From Bacteroides sp. (GTDB lineage Bacteria > Bacteroidota > Bacteroidia > Bacteroidales > Muribaculaceae): a stretch of DNA of 34,838 nucleotides. The position numbers and the translations under genes are program-made. Shown piece by piece: positions 1-8,246 of this stretch. Under the pieces are notes generated by a model that saw only the letters and a program-made list of their open reading frames with translations, made no database searches and was not told the DNA's origin. The stretch is taken from positions 988,856-1,023,693 of the forward strand of contig JAMPHF010000001.1 in the NCBI GenBank assembly GCA_023663525.1, written 5' to 3'. Position 1 is the stretch's first letter; the number at the start of each line of letters is the position of its first letter.

Positions 1-22
1 GAGGAGCGTTCTTTTTTACACC

Positions 23-925
23 CTATGTGCTGGGGTATGAATTATATAGGCTAAGACTGTTGTATGTATTTATTGAGTAACGTGCCGGGTTCTCGTTATA
101 CATACTTTTTGATGCCTCCGAGTAGTAACGGGCTGAGTCCAATTGTGAATTATTCAGATAAATAAATCCCAGTGTAATCAATTTCCCGAGGCTTTTCTTC
201 TTTATCCGGTTGAGATAACATACACTCCTTTTAAAATCAGACGCAGGATTGCCGGCGTAATTGAGAGCGTAGGTTGCAAACAAAGGATCAGCAGCGTCAG
301 TTTCAGCCAAAGCCCTTTCCATAAAAATGGCAGTTGAGTCATTATGACCGATGGACGAATAGAAAAGTCCAATGTCATGCATAGCTCGTGCCCGTTCTTC
401 TTTTGTCCGTGCCACTTTCACTGCGTCCATCGCGTAAGTTAGTGCTTTAGCGTAATCCTTGTTCAACGATGGCATTGCATACAAATTAGACAATTCAATA
501 AAGAGCTCCGATTTTGAGGGACTCGTTGTTTCTGATGCAATATCAGCTGCTTTATTAAGAAACATCGAAGCTGAATCTTGATCGCTAAGCCAGCGCATCT
601 TAATAGCTGCCAGTTGATACATGTCAAGCAAAGCTGTGGTATCCGTGCTTGTTTCATAATAACCCAAGGCGTCATCAAAACCATCAACCATCAGGAACGA
701 CTCACCTTTGCGTAGCTTGGCCTTGGCCGTCAACATCGTTGAATATGCTTTAATCTCGCTTGACACGCCGTTTTGACTATTGATGTCGTCAAGAATCAGC
801 AATGCCGAGTCGGGCGAATTTTCAAGAGATGCTTCAGCTTTTGCCAAACGCTCTCTGTCCACTGTGGAATGGTTACATCCAACAAGCAGCAGTAGGCAAT
901 ATGATATAACGAATATATGTCTCAC
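23..925 (-). CDS. TPR-type lipoprotein, probably C-terminally short
   Basis: The 300-residue product starts with a lipoprotein signal peptide; the lipobox is LLVGC, with the modified Cys near residue 17. It then reads as helical TPR-like repeats with the recurring phrase 'SPDSALLILDDI' typical of Bacteroidales TPR lipoproteins. As I recall that family, full-length members run 500-600 residues and carry a transmembrane helix plus a coiled-coil or DNA-binding tail after the repeats. Here a TAG stop at 23-25 ends the protein inside the repeat region, with no membrane segment. Only 22 bases lie beyond, so I cannot tell whether a frameshifted remainder follows outside the window. It is likely anchored in a membrane facing the periplasm and may sense or scaffold; its specific role is unknown. 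No clear TAnnTTTG promoter is visible just upstream. The gene is AT-rich, like its neighbours to 1.9 kb. Confidence 0.75.
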   Translation of the reverse strand: MRHIFVISYCLLLLVGCNHSTVDRERLAKAEASLENSPDSALLILDDINSQNGVSSEIKAYSTMLTAKAKLRKGESFLMVDGFDDALGYYETSTDTTALLDMYQLAAIKMRWLSDQDSASMFLNKAADIASETTSPSKSELFIELSNLYAMPSLNKDYAKALTYAMDAVKVARTKEERARAMHDIGLFYSSIGHNDSTAIFMERALAETDAADPLFATYALNYAGNPASDFKRSVCYLNRIKKKSLGKLITLGFIYLNNSQLDSARYYSEASKSMYNENPARYSINTYNSLSLYNSYPST

Positions 926-983
926 AATTCACTAAATTATATTATTATCGCATCTAACTTGCGGAGTTACAGTAAAAAATACT

Positions 984-1430
984 TTAGGCATGTGGAACAG
1001 CATAACAGATTATCGCTACAGAAATACCAAGAACTATCCATGGCAAGATTGCCATGATAAACGTCAGCTTAATCATGTTTTTGGCAGAATAAATTTTTTT
1101 TCGTGTCTTTAAGTCCATGGCTTCATACTCACTGATCGTCTGATGAATGAAAGGCACATTCTTTATGTTGCGTATTATCAAGAAAGCTATGCCAAAGCAT
1201 AAAACAAACATCAAAATGATAGTAAACAAGCGATAACTTGCCAAGGAACCGTAGATCCGAGCATATAAGAAACCGAAAATCATATAGATAGGCGTGAGGG
1301 CGAAACCTAATATGCTTGTCATGATAGGATATTCCTCTTTAATATCGAAAGGTTGTTTAAAATAAAACTCCGATGCAGCCATTCGCAGAAGAAGCCATTG
1401 GCGTATTATGTAGTGATGGATATTATTCAT
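984..1430 (-). CDS. small integral membrane protein of unknown function
   Basis: The 148-residue product has three hydrophobic segments: roughly residues 38-58 (starting MTSILGFALTPIYMIFGF), 66-86 (LFTIILMFVLCFGIAFLII) and 122-143 (FIMAILPWIVLGISVAIICY). Between the second and third is a charged loop rich in Lys/Glu (LKTRKKIYSAKN). I do not recognise the family. It lies on the same strand as the TPR lipoprotein, 58 bp upstream of it, so the two may be co-transcribed, but no promoter or terminator settles this. The start at 1430 is the first ATG of the frame and gives a plausible cytoplasmic N-terminus. A real gene is likely because of the length, the coherent membrane topology and the absence of a competing frame. 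Confidence 0.6.
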   Translation of the reverse strand: MNNIHHYIIRQWLLLRMAASEFYFKQPFDIKEEYPIMTSILGFALTPIYMIFGFLYARIYGSLASYRLFTIILMFVLCFGIAFLIIRNIKNVPFIHQTISEYEAMDLKTRKKIYSAKNMIKLTFIMAILPWIVLGISVAIICYAVPHA

Positions 1431-1543
1431 GTGTTTGTGTCAAGGGTTGATTTTAATTATGATAGCGACTGATATTGATGACAGTCTGTTCCATTATTAC
1501 CAACAACATATCTAAAGTGATTAACTATCTGTTTGATATACCA

Positions 1544-1755
1544 TTAGAAACGATATGTCGCCACTGTGTCACGGGAAGTCTCAATTTCTATATGAGGCTT
1601 TCTATATGAGGCTGAATATCCCGGTTTGAAATATTATCATATCTACTTGTGGTCACTGAAACACGTTTTTCAAGATTGCACGAGGATACGCACAAACATA
1701 CGATAATGCTTGCTATGAGTGTTATGGCTGATATTCTGATACGATGCTTACTCAT
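1544..1755 (-). pseudogene. small lipoprotein frameshifted by a 14-bp tandem duplication
   Basis: An ATG at 1753-1755 (minus strand) opens a 55-codon frame with a basic N-terminus, a hydrophobic core (ISAITLIASIIVCL) and a lipobox VSSC at residues 23-26, followed by a polar segment starting NLEKRVSVTTSRYDN. A TAG at 1588-1590 ends it inside a perfect 14-bp tandem duplication (1586-1613). If one copy is removed, the frame continues as IEIETSRDTVATYRF to a TAA at 1544-1546, giving 65 residues. The polar tail of short Bacteroidales lipoproteins often looks like this, so the present form is probably a slippage frameshift, although the 55-residue version may still be made and lipidated. A TAACTTTG promoter element lies 23 bp upstream. 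Function is unknown. Confidence 0.5.
1586..1613. repeat. 14-bp perfect tandem duplication (2 copies)
   Basis: TTCTATATGAGGCT occurs at 1586-1599 and again at 1600-1613 with no mismatch. The unit is not a multiple of three, and it creates the stop codon in the small lipoprotein frame. It looks like replication slippage, either a recent mutation or a reversible switch. Confidence 0.95.
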
Positions 1756-1777
1756 ATTTTGAATGTTGTTTAATGCG

Positions 1778-1785
1778 CAAAGTTA
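1778..1785 (-). promoter_or_regulatory. Bacteroidetes -7 element, small lipoprotein promoter
   Basis: The minus strand reads TAACTTTG here, a perfect match to TAnnTTTG, 23 bp before the lipoprotein ATG. No good TTG/TTTG box sits 19-21 nt upstream; that position (1806-1823) is occupied by a perfect palindrome, suggesting an activator-dependent promoter. Confidence 0.6.
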
Positions 1786-1805
1786 CAACCAATAAAAATA
1801 AAAAC

Positions 1806-1823
1806 TCTCAACAAATGTTGAGA
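1806..1823. promoter_or_regulatory. perfect 18-bp palindrome, candidate Crp/Fnr-type operator
   Basis: TCTCAACA-AA-TGTTGAGA is an exact inverted repeat with 8-bp arms and a 2-bp centre. Its centre (1814.5) is about 40 bp upstream of the start predicted from the TAACTTTG box at 1778-1785, the place where class II Crp/Fnr activators bind. The nearest genes upstream on the same strand encode two Crp/Fnr-type regulators. Which protein binds is inference. Confidence 0.45.
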
Positions 1824-1869
1824 ATGGTTGTTTTTATTAGGTAAAATTAGTTCAGAAATACGACTTCGG

Positions 1870-1887
1870 CATAAACAAATGTTTATG
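1870..1887. promoter_or_regulatory. second 18-bp palindrome related to the first
   Basis: CATAAACA-AA-TGTTTATG is a perfect inverted repeat that shares the core ACAAATGT with the palindrome at 1806-1823. The two centres are 64 bp apart, about six helical turns. It begins 6 bp past the stop codon of the upstream regulator gene. No U-tract follows on the minus strand, so an intrinsic terminator is less likely than a protein site. Confidence 0.4.
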
Positions 1888-1893
1888 TCGGGG

Positions 1894-2457
1894 TTATTTG
1901 CCTAAACTTTTTCTGATACGACTGAGATGAATTGGGGTTATGAGAAGATAGGAAGCGATGTCGCGGAGGGTGACTCGCTCCAAGACATCAGGGTATTTCG
2001 CTACAAGTTCAAGATAACGCTCGGCGGGTGATTTTTGATATAGATGAAGATAACGGCCATACGCTTCTTCCAATACAACCGCCGACATGTGCGGGATAAG
2101 GTCGGGATTATTCTTTGTGATGAAATCGCGAAGGGTACGTAATGACACTTGCGTTACCTCAGAATAACATCCGGCAATGATTGAAATTTTTGATGGTTTG
2201 TCGAAGATGAACGATTGGGTGAAGTCCATGATACATTCACCTGCAAATGAAAAACCGGTGACTGCATAGTCGGCTCTCGATGTCAGGACGCAATATTTGA
2301 AATAGCCCGATTTCACGAAGCCGACGTATCTACCGACACTGCCGGCTTCGGCAAAACAATCTCCCTTTGCATAGCTGACGGTCTTACCGTTAGCCATACA
2401 ATACTCACGCATCGCCTCAAAGTCAATAAGCGAAAGGAAATCGTTAATCTGAGCCAT
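1894..2457 (-). CDS. Crp/Fnr-family transcriptional regulator
   Basis: The 187-residue product has the Crp/Fnr architecture. An N-terminal cyclic-nucleotide-binding-like beta barrel covers about residues 15-110, including KGDCFAEAGSVGRYVGFVKSG, where the usual 'G..a..l..v.sG' pattern is seen. A central helix follows, then a short C-terminal helix-turn-helix at about 160-185 (TLRDIASYLLITPIHLSRIR). The phosphate-binding RxA motif of true cAMP receptors is not evident, so the ligand is unknown; Bacteroidales members of this group often act without cAMP. It is 89 bp downstream of a paralogue on the same strand, and the pair probably arose by duplication. Downstream lie two palindromes and a small lipoprotein that could be its target. 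The start at 2457 is the only in-frame ATG giving a full barrel. Confidence 0.85.
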   Translation of the reverse strand: MAQINDFLSLIDFEAMREYCMANGKTVSYAKGDCFAEAGSVGRYVGFVKSGYFKYCVLTSRADYAVTGFSFAGECIMDFTQSFIFDKPSKISIIAGCYSEVTQVSLRTLRDFITKNNPDLIPHMSAVVLEEAYGRYLHLYQKSPAERYLELVAKYPDVLERVTLRDIASYLLITPIHLSRIRKSLGK

Positions 2458-2546
2458 AATAAATAAAAGATAGAAGATGTGTTTATATAAAATCAGCCGT
2501 CATTTGGTCTTGTTTTTTGACCGCGCACCGGCTCTGCAGACCTGCG

Positions 2547-3140
2547 CTACAAGCCCACCCGCGAATGCTTTGCATTTCGCAGGCGGCTCAGATGGGTGGG
2601 CGTGATGTTGAGGAATGAAGCGATGTCTTTGAGAGAAAAGAGGTCGAAAAGGTCGGGATGTCGGCTGACAAGTTCATCGTAGCGTTGCTGTGGTGTCTTG
2701 ACATATAAATCTATGTATCGGTCATAGACGGTGGTATAGACTTCCTCGGTGGAGTGCATCACGATGTCCTTGAAGTGTGGATCTGTATCTATCTTCTCTT
2801 TGACCTCCTTGGAGGGGATACAATAGATCTCACAGTCGGTGACCGCCACAATCGACAGTTTCGCTTTGCGTCCATACAGGCAGAACGGCCAGTCTGCCAC
2901 AAACCCTTCACCGAACACCATACCCATCACATGCTCCGTACCGTCATCCGAACAGACCATATACTTTAGCGTCCCCGAAACAATAAAGCCGATATAGCGA
3001 CCAACCTTCCCGGCAGATACAAACTCCTCACCCTTGGCATACCGCCGTAGAGTACCCTTGCTGACGCACAGTTCGCGCCAAGCCTCCGAATCAATCCGGT
3101 TGATATATGTATTGAAATTGTCAGTCATTATCATATTCAT
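2547..3140 (-). CDS. Crp/Fnr-family transcriptional regulator, second paralogue
   Basis: The product has a cyclic-nucleotide-binding-like barrel (YAKGEEFVSAGKVGRYIGFI) and a C-terminal helix-turn-helix (SLKDIASFLNITPTHLSRLR), closely matching the neighbouring regulator throughout. The frame stays open upstream to 3191, but a full promoter (TTG-N20-TAACTTTG, 3167-3197) lies inside that extension. Translation must therefore start later, at the ATG at 3138-3140 or the one at 3126-3128; I chose the former, giving 198 residues. The predicted leader is short. The two regulators differ in their recognition helices (ITPTHLSRLRNAK against ITPIHLSRIRKSL), so related but not identical operators are expected. 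Ligand and targets are unknown. Confidence 0.85.
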   Translation of the reverse strand: MNMIMTDNFNTYINRIDSEAWRELCVSKGTLRRYAKGEEFVSAGKVGRYIGFIVSGTLKYMVCSDDGTEHVMGMVFGEGFVADWPFCLYGRKAKLSIVAVTDCEIYCIPSKEVKEKIDTDPHFKDIVMHSTEEVYTTVYDRYIDLYVKTPQQRYDELVSRHPDLFDLFSLKDIASFLNITPTHLSRLRNAKHSRVGL

Positions 3141-3166
3141 GCCTAAGCCATAGGCTTTCAGCAGTT

Positions 3167-3197
3167 CAAAGTTACAACAATATAACAACACTCACAA
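3167..3197 (-). promoter_or_regulatory. Bacteroidetes promoter of the second Crp/Fnr gene
   Basis: On the minus strand TTG (3195-3197), a 20-nt spacer and TAACTTTG (3167-3174) match the Bacteroidetes sigma-ABfr consensus. It decides the start of the downstream gene by ruling out the longer open frame. Confidence 0.75.
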
Positions 3198-3269
3198 CCC
3201 TTTCGGACATAATCGCCGTGGAGGGGTCGTGGAGTTGAAATATTATTGTCTCGACTTGTTAAAAATGGT

Positions 3270-4847
3270 TTAAAATTCCGATGAGAAGTGGAAGCGGATT
3301 TTTGGGAAGTCGTTTTGAGCCATCTGGAGGACATAGTTGGAGTCGGCGAGGAATACGTCGCGGCCCTCGCGGTCAACGGCCATGAACTGGAATTTGCGTT
3401 TTTTGAACGCTGCGAGAGCATCCTGATCGTCACTTTCAATCCAACATGCCTTGTAGAGGGATATTGGTTCCCAGCGGCATTGCGCGCCATATTCATGAAG
3501 CAATCTGTATTGGATAACCTCAAATTGGAGCTGACCGACTGTGCCGATAATCTTGCGACCGTTGAATTGGTTTATGAAAAGCTGCGCAACACCTTCATCC
3601 ATGAGCTGCTGAATACCTTTGTCGAGCTGCTTGGATTTCATCGGGTCACTGTTTTCGATATATTTGAACATTTCAGGCGAGAAACTCGGCAGGCCCTTGA
3701 AGTGCAGGACTTCACCCGATGTGAGCGTATCACCAATCTTAAAATTGCCCGTATCGGGAATACCAACGATGTCGCCCGGATATGCCTCGTCAACAATATT
3801 CTTTTTCTGAGCCATGAAAGCTGTCGGGGCGGCAAATTTCATGGTCTTGCCTGAGCGGACGTGACGATATGGGGCATTACGCTCGAATTTTCCGGAACAT
3901 ACTTTGACGAAAGCAATACACGAGCGGTGATTAGGATCCATATTGGCATGAATCTTGAACACAAAGCCTGAAAAGCCTTCATCCTCGGGCCGGACAATGC
4001 GTTCCTCCGTCTCGGTCGGACGTGGAGAGGGAGCTATCTGCACAAAGCAATCAAGCAGTTCCTTGACTCCAAACGTATTCAATGCCGAGCCGAAAAATAC
4101 CGGAGCGACTTTACCCTCAAGATACTCGTCGGGGTTGAACTCCGGATAGACACCATCGATAAGCTCGATGTCCTCACGAAGTTTCGCTGCATCGCTCTCA
4201 CCGACTGCCTCGTCAATCCTCGGGTCGTCGATCGAGTCAATCTCGACACGCTCACTCACCCTTTGCTTGTCAGGAGTAAAAAGGTCGAGAGAATGCTCAA
4301 ATATATTGTAAACGCCTTTGAATTTCGCACCAATGTTGATCGGCCATGACAATGGGCGCACCTTTATTTTAAGCTCACTCTCAAGCTCGTCAAGAATATC
4401 AAACGGGTCGCGGCCCTCACGGTCAAGTTTATTGACAAAAATGATCACGGGAGTGTTACGCATACGGCAAACCTCCATGAGCTTACGTGTCTGTTGTTCG
4501 ACGCCCTTAGCCACATCGACCACAATAATCACACTATCGACAGCCGTCAGTGTGCGGTATGTGTCCTCAGCGAAGTCCTGATGGCCGGGAGTGTCGAGAA
4601 TATTTATCTTGTAGTCGCCATAGTTGAAACCCATGACAGAAGTTGCCACAGAGATACCACGCTGCTTCTCAATCTCCATCCAGTCGGATGTTGCAGTTTT
4701 CTTAATCTTATTTGATTTCACGGCTCCGGCCACATGAATCGCACCGCCGAAAAGCAGCAGCTTCTCAGTCAGTGTGGTTTTGCCGGCATCAGGGTGAGAG
4801 ATGATCGCGAAAGTGCGTCTGCGTTCTATTTCTTCTTTTAAGGCCAT
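3270..4847 (-). CDS. prfC: peptide chain release factor 3 (RF3)
   Basis: RF3 is the translational GTPase that recycles RF1/RF2 from the ribosome after termination and contributes to post-peptidyl-transfer quality control. The G-domain motifs are all present: P-loop SHPDAGKT (residues 17-24), the switch I region [15 protein letters not shown] for G3 and NKLD for G4. EF-Tu-like domain 2 and the RF3-specific C-terminal domain follow, ending in FHFSSEF. At 525 residues it has the usual RF3 length. The frame opens at 4856 (MQNM), but [15 protein letters not shown] at 4847 matches the family start. It is transcribed alone from a consensus promoter at 4951-4982 and diverges from the giant AlbA_2/WYL gene. 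Confidence 0.97.
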   Translation of the reverse strand: MALKEEIERRRTFAIISHPDAGKTTLTEKLLLFGGAIHVAGAVKSNKIKKTATSDWMEIEKQRGISVATSVMGFNYGDYKINILDTPGHQDFAEDTYRTLTAVDSVIIVVDVAKGVEQQTRKLMEVCRMRNTPVIIFVNKLDREGRDPFDILDELESELKIKVRPLSWPINIGAKFKGVYNIFEHSLDLFTPDKQRVSERVEIDSIDDPRIDEAVGESDAAKLREDIELIDGVYPEFNPDEYLEGKVAPVFFGSALNTFGVKELLDCFVQIAPSPRPTETEERIVRPEDEGFSGFVFKIHANMDPNHRSCIAFVKVCSGKFERNAPYRHVRSGKTMKFAAPTAFMAQKKNIVDEAYPGDIVGIPDTGNFKIGDTLTSGEVLHFKGLPSFSPEMFKYIENSDPMKSKQLDKGIQQLMDEGVAQLFINQFNGRKIIGTVGQLQFEVIQYRLLHEYGAQCRWEPISLYKACWIESDDQDALAAFKKRKFQFMAVDREGRDVFLADSNYVLQMAQNDFPKIRFHFSSEF

Positions 4848-4950
4848 ATTCTGCACTAAAACTTGATGGAATATTGTGTATTGGACAGTCCGAAACTGAG
4901 TATTAAGGCATTACGGAACACTGTAAGGATAACATGCTCCGAAAAACATG

Positions 4951-4982
4951 CAAAATTACGAATAATCTATAAATCTGACAAA
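4951..4982 (-). promoter_or_regulatory. Bacteroidetes promoter of prfC
   Basis: Minus strand TTTG (4979-4982), exactly 20 nt, then TAATTTTG (4951-4958): a perfect consensus match. The start would fall near 4947, giving a leader of about 100 nt. Confidence 0.75.
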
Positions 4983-5036
4983 TGGTCAATTGCCATTTGC
5001 ATTCAGTGTGATTAAAGAAGAAAATTACACCGTGAT

Positions 5037-8000
5037 ATGGTACCTGTTGTACCTGCAATACGCCTCACAGAGCCGGATTTTAGCGAAATTATCCGTAACT
5101 TTGCCGATGAAAATATTCATTTATCACAAAAATTCGATAGAACAATGAGACAACCATCATTTTGGCTAAAGGTTACAAATCGTTATGTAATAGAAAATTT
5201 TGATCAGTTATTGAAATATGTCAAGGCCTATGTATATATCAGAGAGGAGGAAACAGAAGATGGTGATTTCTTGCAGACATACACTTATCTAAAATCTGTT
5301 GCAGATGATTATGCAGAAAAAATAAAAAGTTTCAAGATTTATGAAAATCCTGATTTCGACATTCCGGTTGACGATGTCATCAGGATTCTTGGGGCCGCTA
5401 TACTTACGGCTAAAAAGATTGGCAATGACGACTACGAGTCCATCATGGCATTAGTCAATCTACTGATACTTAATAACAAAAAACTTTCGGGGGAAATATG
5501 TCGGAAATATTTTGATATTGTCAAGAAATGCATAATGCACTGCTCGGTGAAGATTTTCAGACTGTCATGGTCAGATTTTGAACGAGACGGCTTCATGATT
5601 GGGCTTGTGGAGACAAAACTCGCACAGACCGAATTCTCGCCCTCCGACAGCAGCAACACAACTTACATATATGAGAATCGTGGTTCACTCGTTCTCAAGG
5701 ACGATGGAATGGTCCTGTCGAACGTCAACTATCATGACTCCCGTAAACTCCGATTGAAGACAGAGCTACGGACTTCTTTCGGACTCGAAGTCAAATCGAC
5801 AAACCCGGCAAACGCGTCCGACATCAAAGACCTCATGGAAATCTATCCCTATATTTCCGGCGATTTTGACAACATGAAGCCTTCAGTAGCTCCGACACTG
5901 AAGACCTACACAGAGATGGAGCGCATTGTAGTGCGCGTGAAAAGAATAAGCGGCCAGAAAATCGAAGTAGAGACGATCGATCCGACCTATGTGTATGAAG
6001 ACGGCAATGTGTTCATCGACACGACAATCGCACTTATTCCCAAGGAGAGTATGCTCGATTCGCTCAAAGAAGGCGACTATCTGCCGGTGGTCAGAAACAG
6101 ACATCCGACCATGACGTTCCGCATCGACAGGAATGTTATTGCGGAATTTGTGGAGTATTACACAAACGAACACATGGACGAATATGTCAACGCCATTCCC
6201 GTAAGCCCGATAAACGGAGGGTCACGCTGGCTCTCGGAATTGGGAATAAGTATGAATGTGTTCGACAAGGAGACCGCAGAGGACGGGCTTGAGCATGAAT
6301 TTGAGTGCGCGGTCAAGCAACGCCTCCCGGGGACGCTGAAAGTCCACCTCGCAACGATGGATGCGAAATACAACTGTCTTGTGAAAGCCAAATTCGATGG
6401 ATGCATCGACGAATCGGACATCGAAAGCCCTGCCATATTTGAGGCGAATGCCTATGCTCGTTTCTTTGATGAATTTTTCAGATATGTAAAGGCCTACGCA
6501 CCCGAGGACAGACAATATGAGAAAATAGAATCAATAGAGCCACCGACCGTCAGACTGCTGGCCATACTCACAAACCAAATGGCATTGAGGCTGAACCGAG
6601 GCGATTCGTTCGCCAGAATGGAGCAACTCATTGTCGCCATGCTTCTCATGCGCATGGTCGAAGCCGATGATGAGGTGGAGTTCATCCGCTGCAGACTTGA
6701 CTACCAGAAAGCAATCATATTGTTTGCAAACGGGGTCTCACCCGCTGCCCTGCCCGTAATGCAGCAATCGCTGACCAAATATGACGGTGAACTTACCACC
6801 GAAAAGGAGATTGTCGAAATCATGCACGATTACAGAGAGTACACTGACGGCGACCATGACCTCCACTCGACAATCGGGAAATCTGATGACCTTGACAGTA
6901 TCGCTTCAACCGTGAAGCAGTTGGTCAAAGCATCCAACAGCCTTATCGGGAAGATTGACAAGTCAGAGATAAACCGCATCAAGAAAACCATCTGCTCGCA
7001 TCTCGATGTAGCAGACCAATACAATGACATATTCAGCAAATGTACAAACTACGGCGTTGAGAGCGACTTCCTTGAATTCAAGGCATCGTGTGTGCTTCCG
7101 CCTGACAAACTGCGATCCTCATCACTCATCAAAGACATGGAGTTCCAGAAATGGACCATACTGAAAACGGTGTGTGCCTTCTTCAACTCCATCAATGGCG
7201 GAGAACTTCTCATCGGTGTGGCCGATTCAGGGTTTGCAGTAGGGCTGAAGGACGACATGGAGCTCCTCTATCGCGAACACAGGATTTTTGAGCCGACCGC
7301 CGACAGGCTGCGTACATACCTCAAGCTGTTCATTGACCAAAGTTTCATCACGTCCGACGGGCGAGTCAGCGGGACTGCCATAACCGCCGGGCGAGTCCAA
7401 TTGATGATCGAACAGAACCAGGAGAACATTGAGATACTCCGCGTGAAAATCAGTCCCTATCCATGGGACGTGGTCAAGATTTCAGCCCCCGACAAGCCTA
7501 ACGGATTCCACGACGTTTATATCCGCACATCGGGTGCATCGACCCCTCTCAACAGCTCGGGAGTCAGAGAGACGAAGCTCCGCAAGATGAGATCGCTTGA
7601 CAAAGACCACTACAAGACAGCGCGCATACTTCAAGCAATCGACGACAAACTCGTGATTGAAATAAAAAATTACAGTGGAGCAACCGGACTGTCGGACCGC
7701 CGACTTGAGCCATATAAAATATTGGGCAACAACAAGGGCTTCCTGGCCTACGACCTCACACGTCACGACATGCGAATGTTTAAATTCTCACGATTCAAGG
7801 ATGCCGATCTCAAGCTCACGAGCGAAAAGTGGAAAAACCAAAAGAAACACATCGACCGCGAGTTGGACATATTCGGCATGGTAGAGACTGATAACACTCC
7901 GCAGGAACGCGTGAGGGTCAAACTGAGCGACTATGCCCGGAGTCTCCTCTTTGAAGAATGTTCGCTGGATTCACAGGAGGAAAACGGCAAAATCATCTCT

Positions 8001-8168
8001 CGCAATACGGACTACAACGACAGCAAACGCTACCCGTGGCAGCTTGATGTCAACGTCAACGCACTCAGCGGTGTCGCGCGTTTCATCATGGGGCTTCCGG
8101 GACATACAAAAGTGGTCAGCACTCCCCGTCTGGACGAATATATCGACGAACTGATGAAACTCAGATGA
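5037..8168 (+). CDS. 1043-aa protein with AlbA_2/Schlafen-like and WYL-like domains
   Basis: The C-terminal third is readable. At about residues 672-840 there is an AlbA_2/Schlafen-like domain (ESDFLEFKAS, then AFFNSINGGELLIGVADSG and a late DVYIRTSGAST), a fold that binds nucleic acid or nucleotides. At about 865-950 a WYL-like segment follows (LEPYKILGNNKGFLAYDL), a ligand- or nucleic-acid-sensing fold common in bacterial regulators. A beta-rich tail ends at YIDELMKLR. I do not recognise residues 1-670. Around 290-350 and 425-460 there are short beta-rich, OB-like stretches, and 500-570 is helical. Both recognised folds are frequent in phage-defence settings and in transcriptional control, but no partner nuclease or defence gene is adjacent. 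It stands alone between prfC and nusB. The first 300 bases are about 30% GC against about 55% in the middle, hinting at a mosaic origin. No consensus promoter was found upstream. Confidence 0.8.
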   Translation: MVPVVPAIRLTEPDFSEIIRNFADENIHLSQKFDRTMRQPSFWLKVTNRYVIENFDQLLKYVKAYVYIREEETEDGDFLQTYTYLKSVADDYAEKIKSFKIYENPDFDIPVDDVIRILGAAILTAKKIGNDDYESIMALVNLLILNNKKLSGEICRKYFDIVKKCIMHCSVKIFRLSWSDFERDGFMIGLVETKLAQTEFSPSDSSNTTYIYENRGSLVLKDDGMVLSNVNYHDSRKLRLKTELRTSFGLEVKSTNPANASDIKDLMEIYPYISGDFDNMKPSVAPTLKTYTEMERIVVRVKRISGQKIEVETIDPTYVYEDGNVFIDTTIALIPKESMLDSLKEGDYLPVVRNRHPTMTFRIDRNVIAEFVEYYTNEHMDEYVNAIPVSPINGGSRWLSELGISMNVFDKETAEDGLEHEFECAVKQRLPGTLKVHLATMDAKYNCLVKAKFDGCIDESDIESPAIFEANAYARFFDEFFRYVKAYAPEDRQYEKIESIEPPTVRLLAILTNQMALRLNRGDSFARMEQLIVAMLLMRMVEADDEVEFIRCRLDYQKAIILFANGVSPAALPVMQQSLTKYDGELTTEKEIVEIMHDYREYTDGDHDLHSTIGKSDDLDSIASTVKQLVKASNSLIGKIDKSEINRIKKTICSHLDVADQYNDIFSKCTNYGVESDFLEFKASCVLPPDKLRSSSLIKDMEFQKWTILKTVCAFFNSINGGELLIGVADSGFAVGLKDDMELLYREHRIFEPTADRLRTYLKLFIDQSFITSDGRVSGTAITAGRVQLMIEQNQENIEILRVKISPYPWDVVKISAPDKPNGFHDVYIRTSGASTPLNSSGVRETKLRKMRSLDKDHYKTARILQAIDDKLVIEIKNYSGATGLSDRRLEPYKILGNNKGFLAYDLTRHDMRMFKFSRFKDADLKLTSEKWKNQKKHIDRELDIFGMVETDNTPQERVRVKLSDYARSLLFEECSLDSQEENGKIISRNTDYNDSKRYPWQLDVNVNALSGVARFIMGLPGHTKVVSTPRLDEYIDELMKLR

Positions 8169-8170
8169 TA

Positions 8171-8205
8171 TGTCGGTCATGATTTTCCGTGAAGCGATAC
8201 CGACA
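8171..8205 (+). terminator. hairpin after the AlbA_2/WYL gene, possible terminator
   Basis: TGTCGGT (8171-8177) pairs perfectly with ACCGACA (8199-8205) across a 21-nt loop, starting 2 bp past the stop codon. Only a weak AAAGTTT tail follows, so termination is uncertain. Confidence 0.35.
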
Positions 8206-8246
8206 AAAGTTTAGGCTTTCATAGTATGAAATACAAGAAAAAGTCG

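Noticed and set aside
1870..1887. Palindrome read as the terminator of the Crp/Fnr gene
   Set aside because: The stem is AT-rich and no T-tract follows on the minus strand; its similarity to the 1806-1823 palindrome fits a protein site better.
3288..3854. 188-codon open frame on the plus strand opposite prfC
   Set aside because: It is a shadow of the RF3 reading frame, which has all its GTPase motifs intact.
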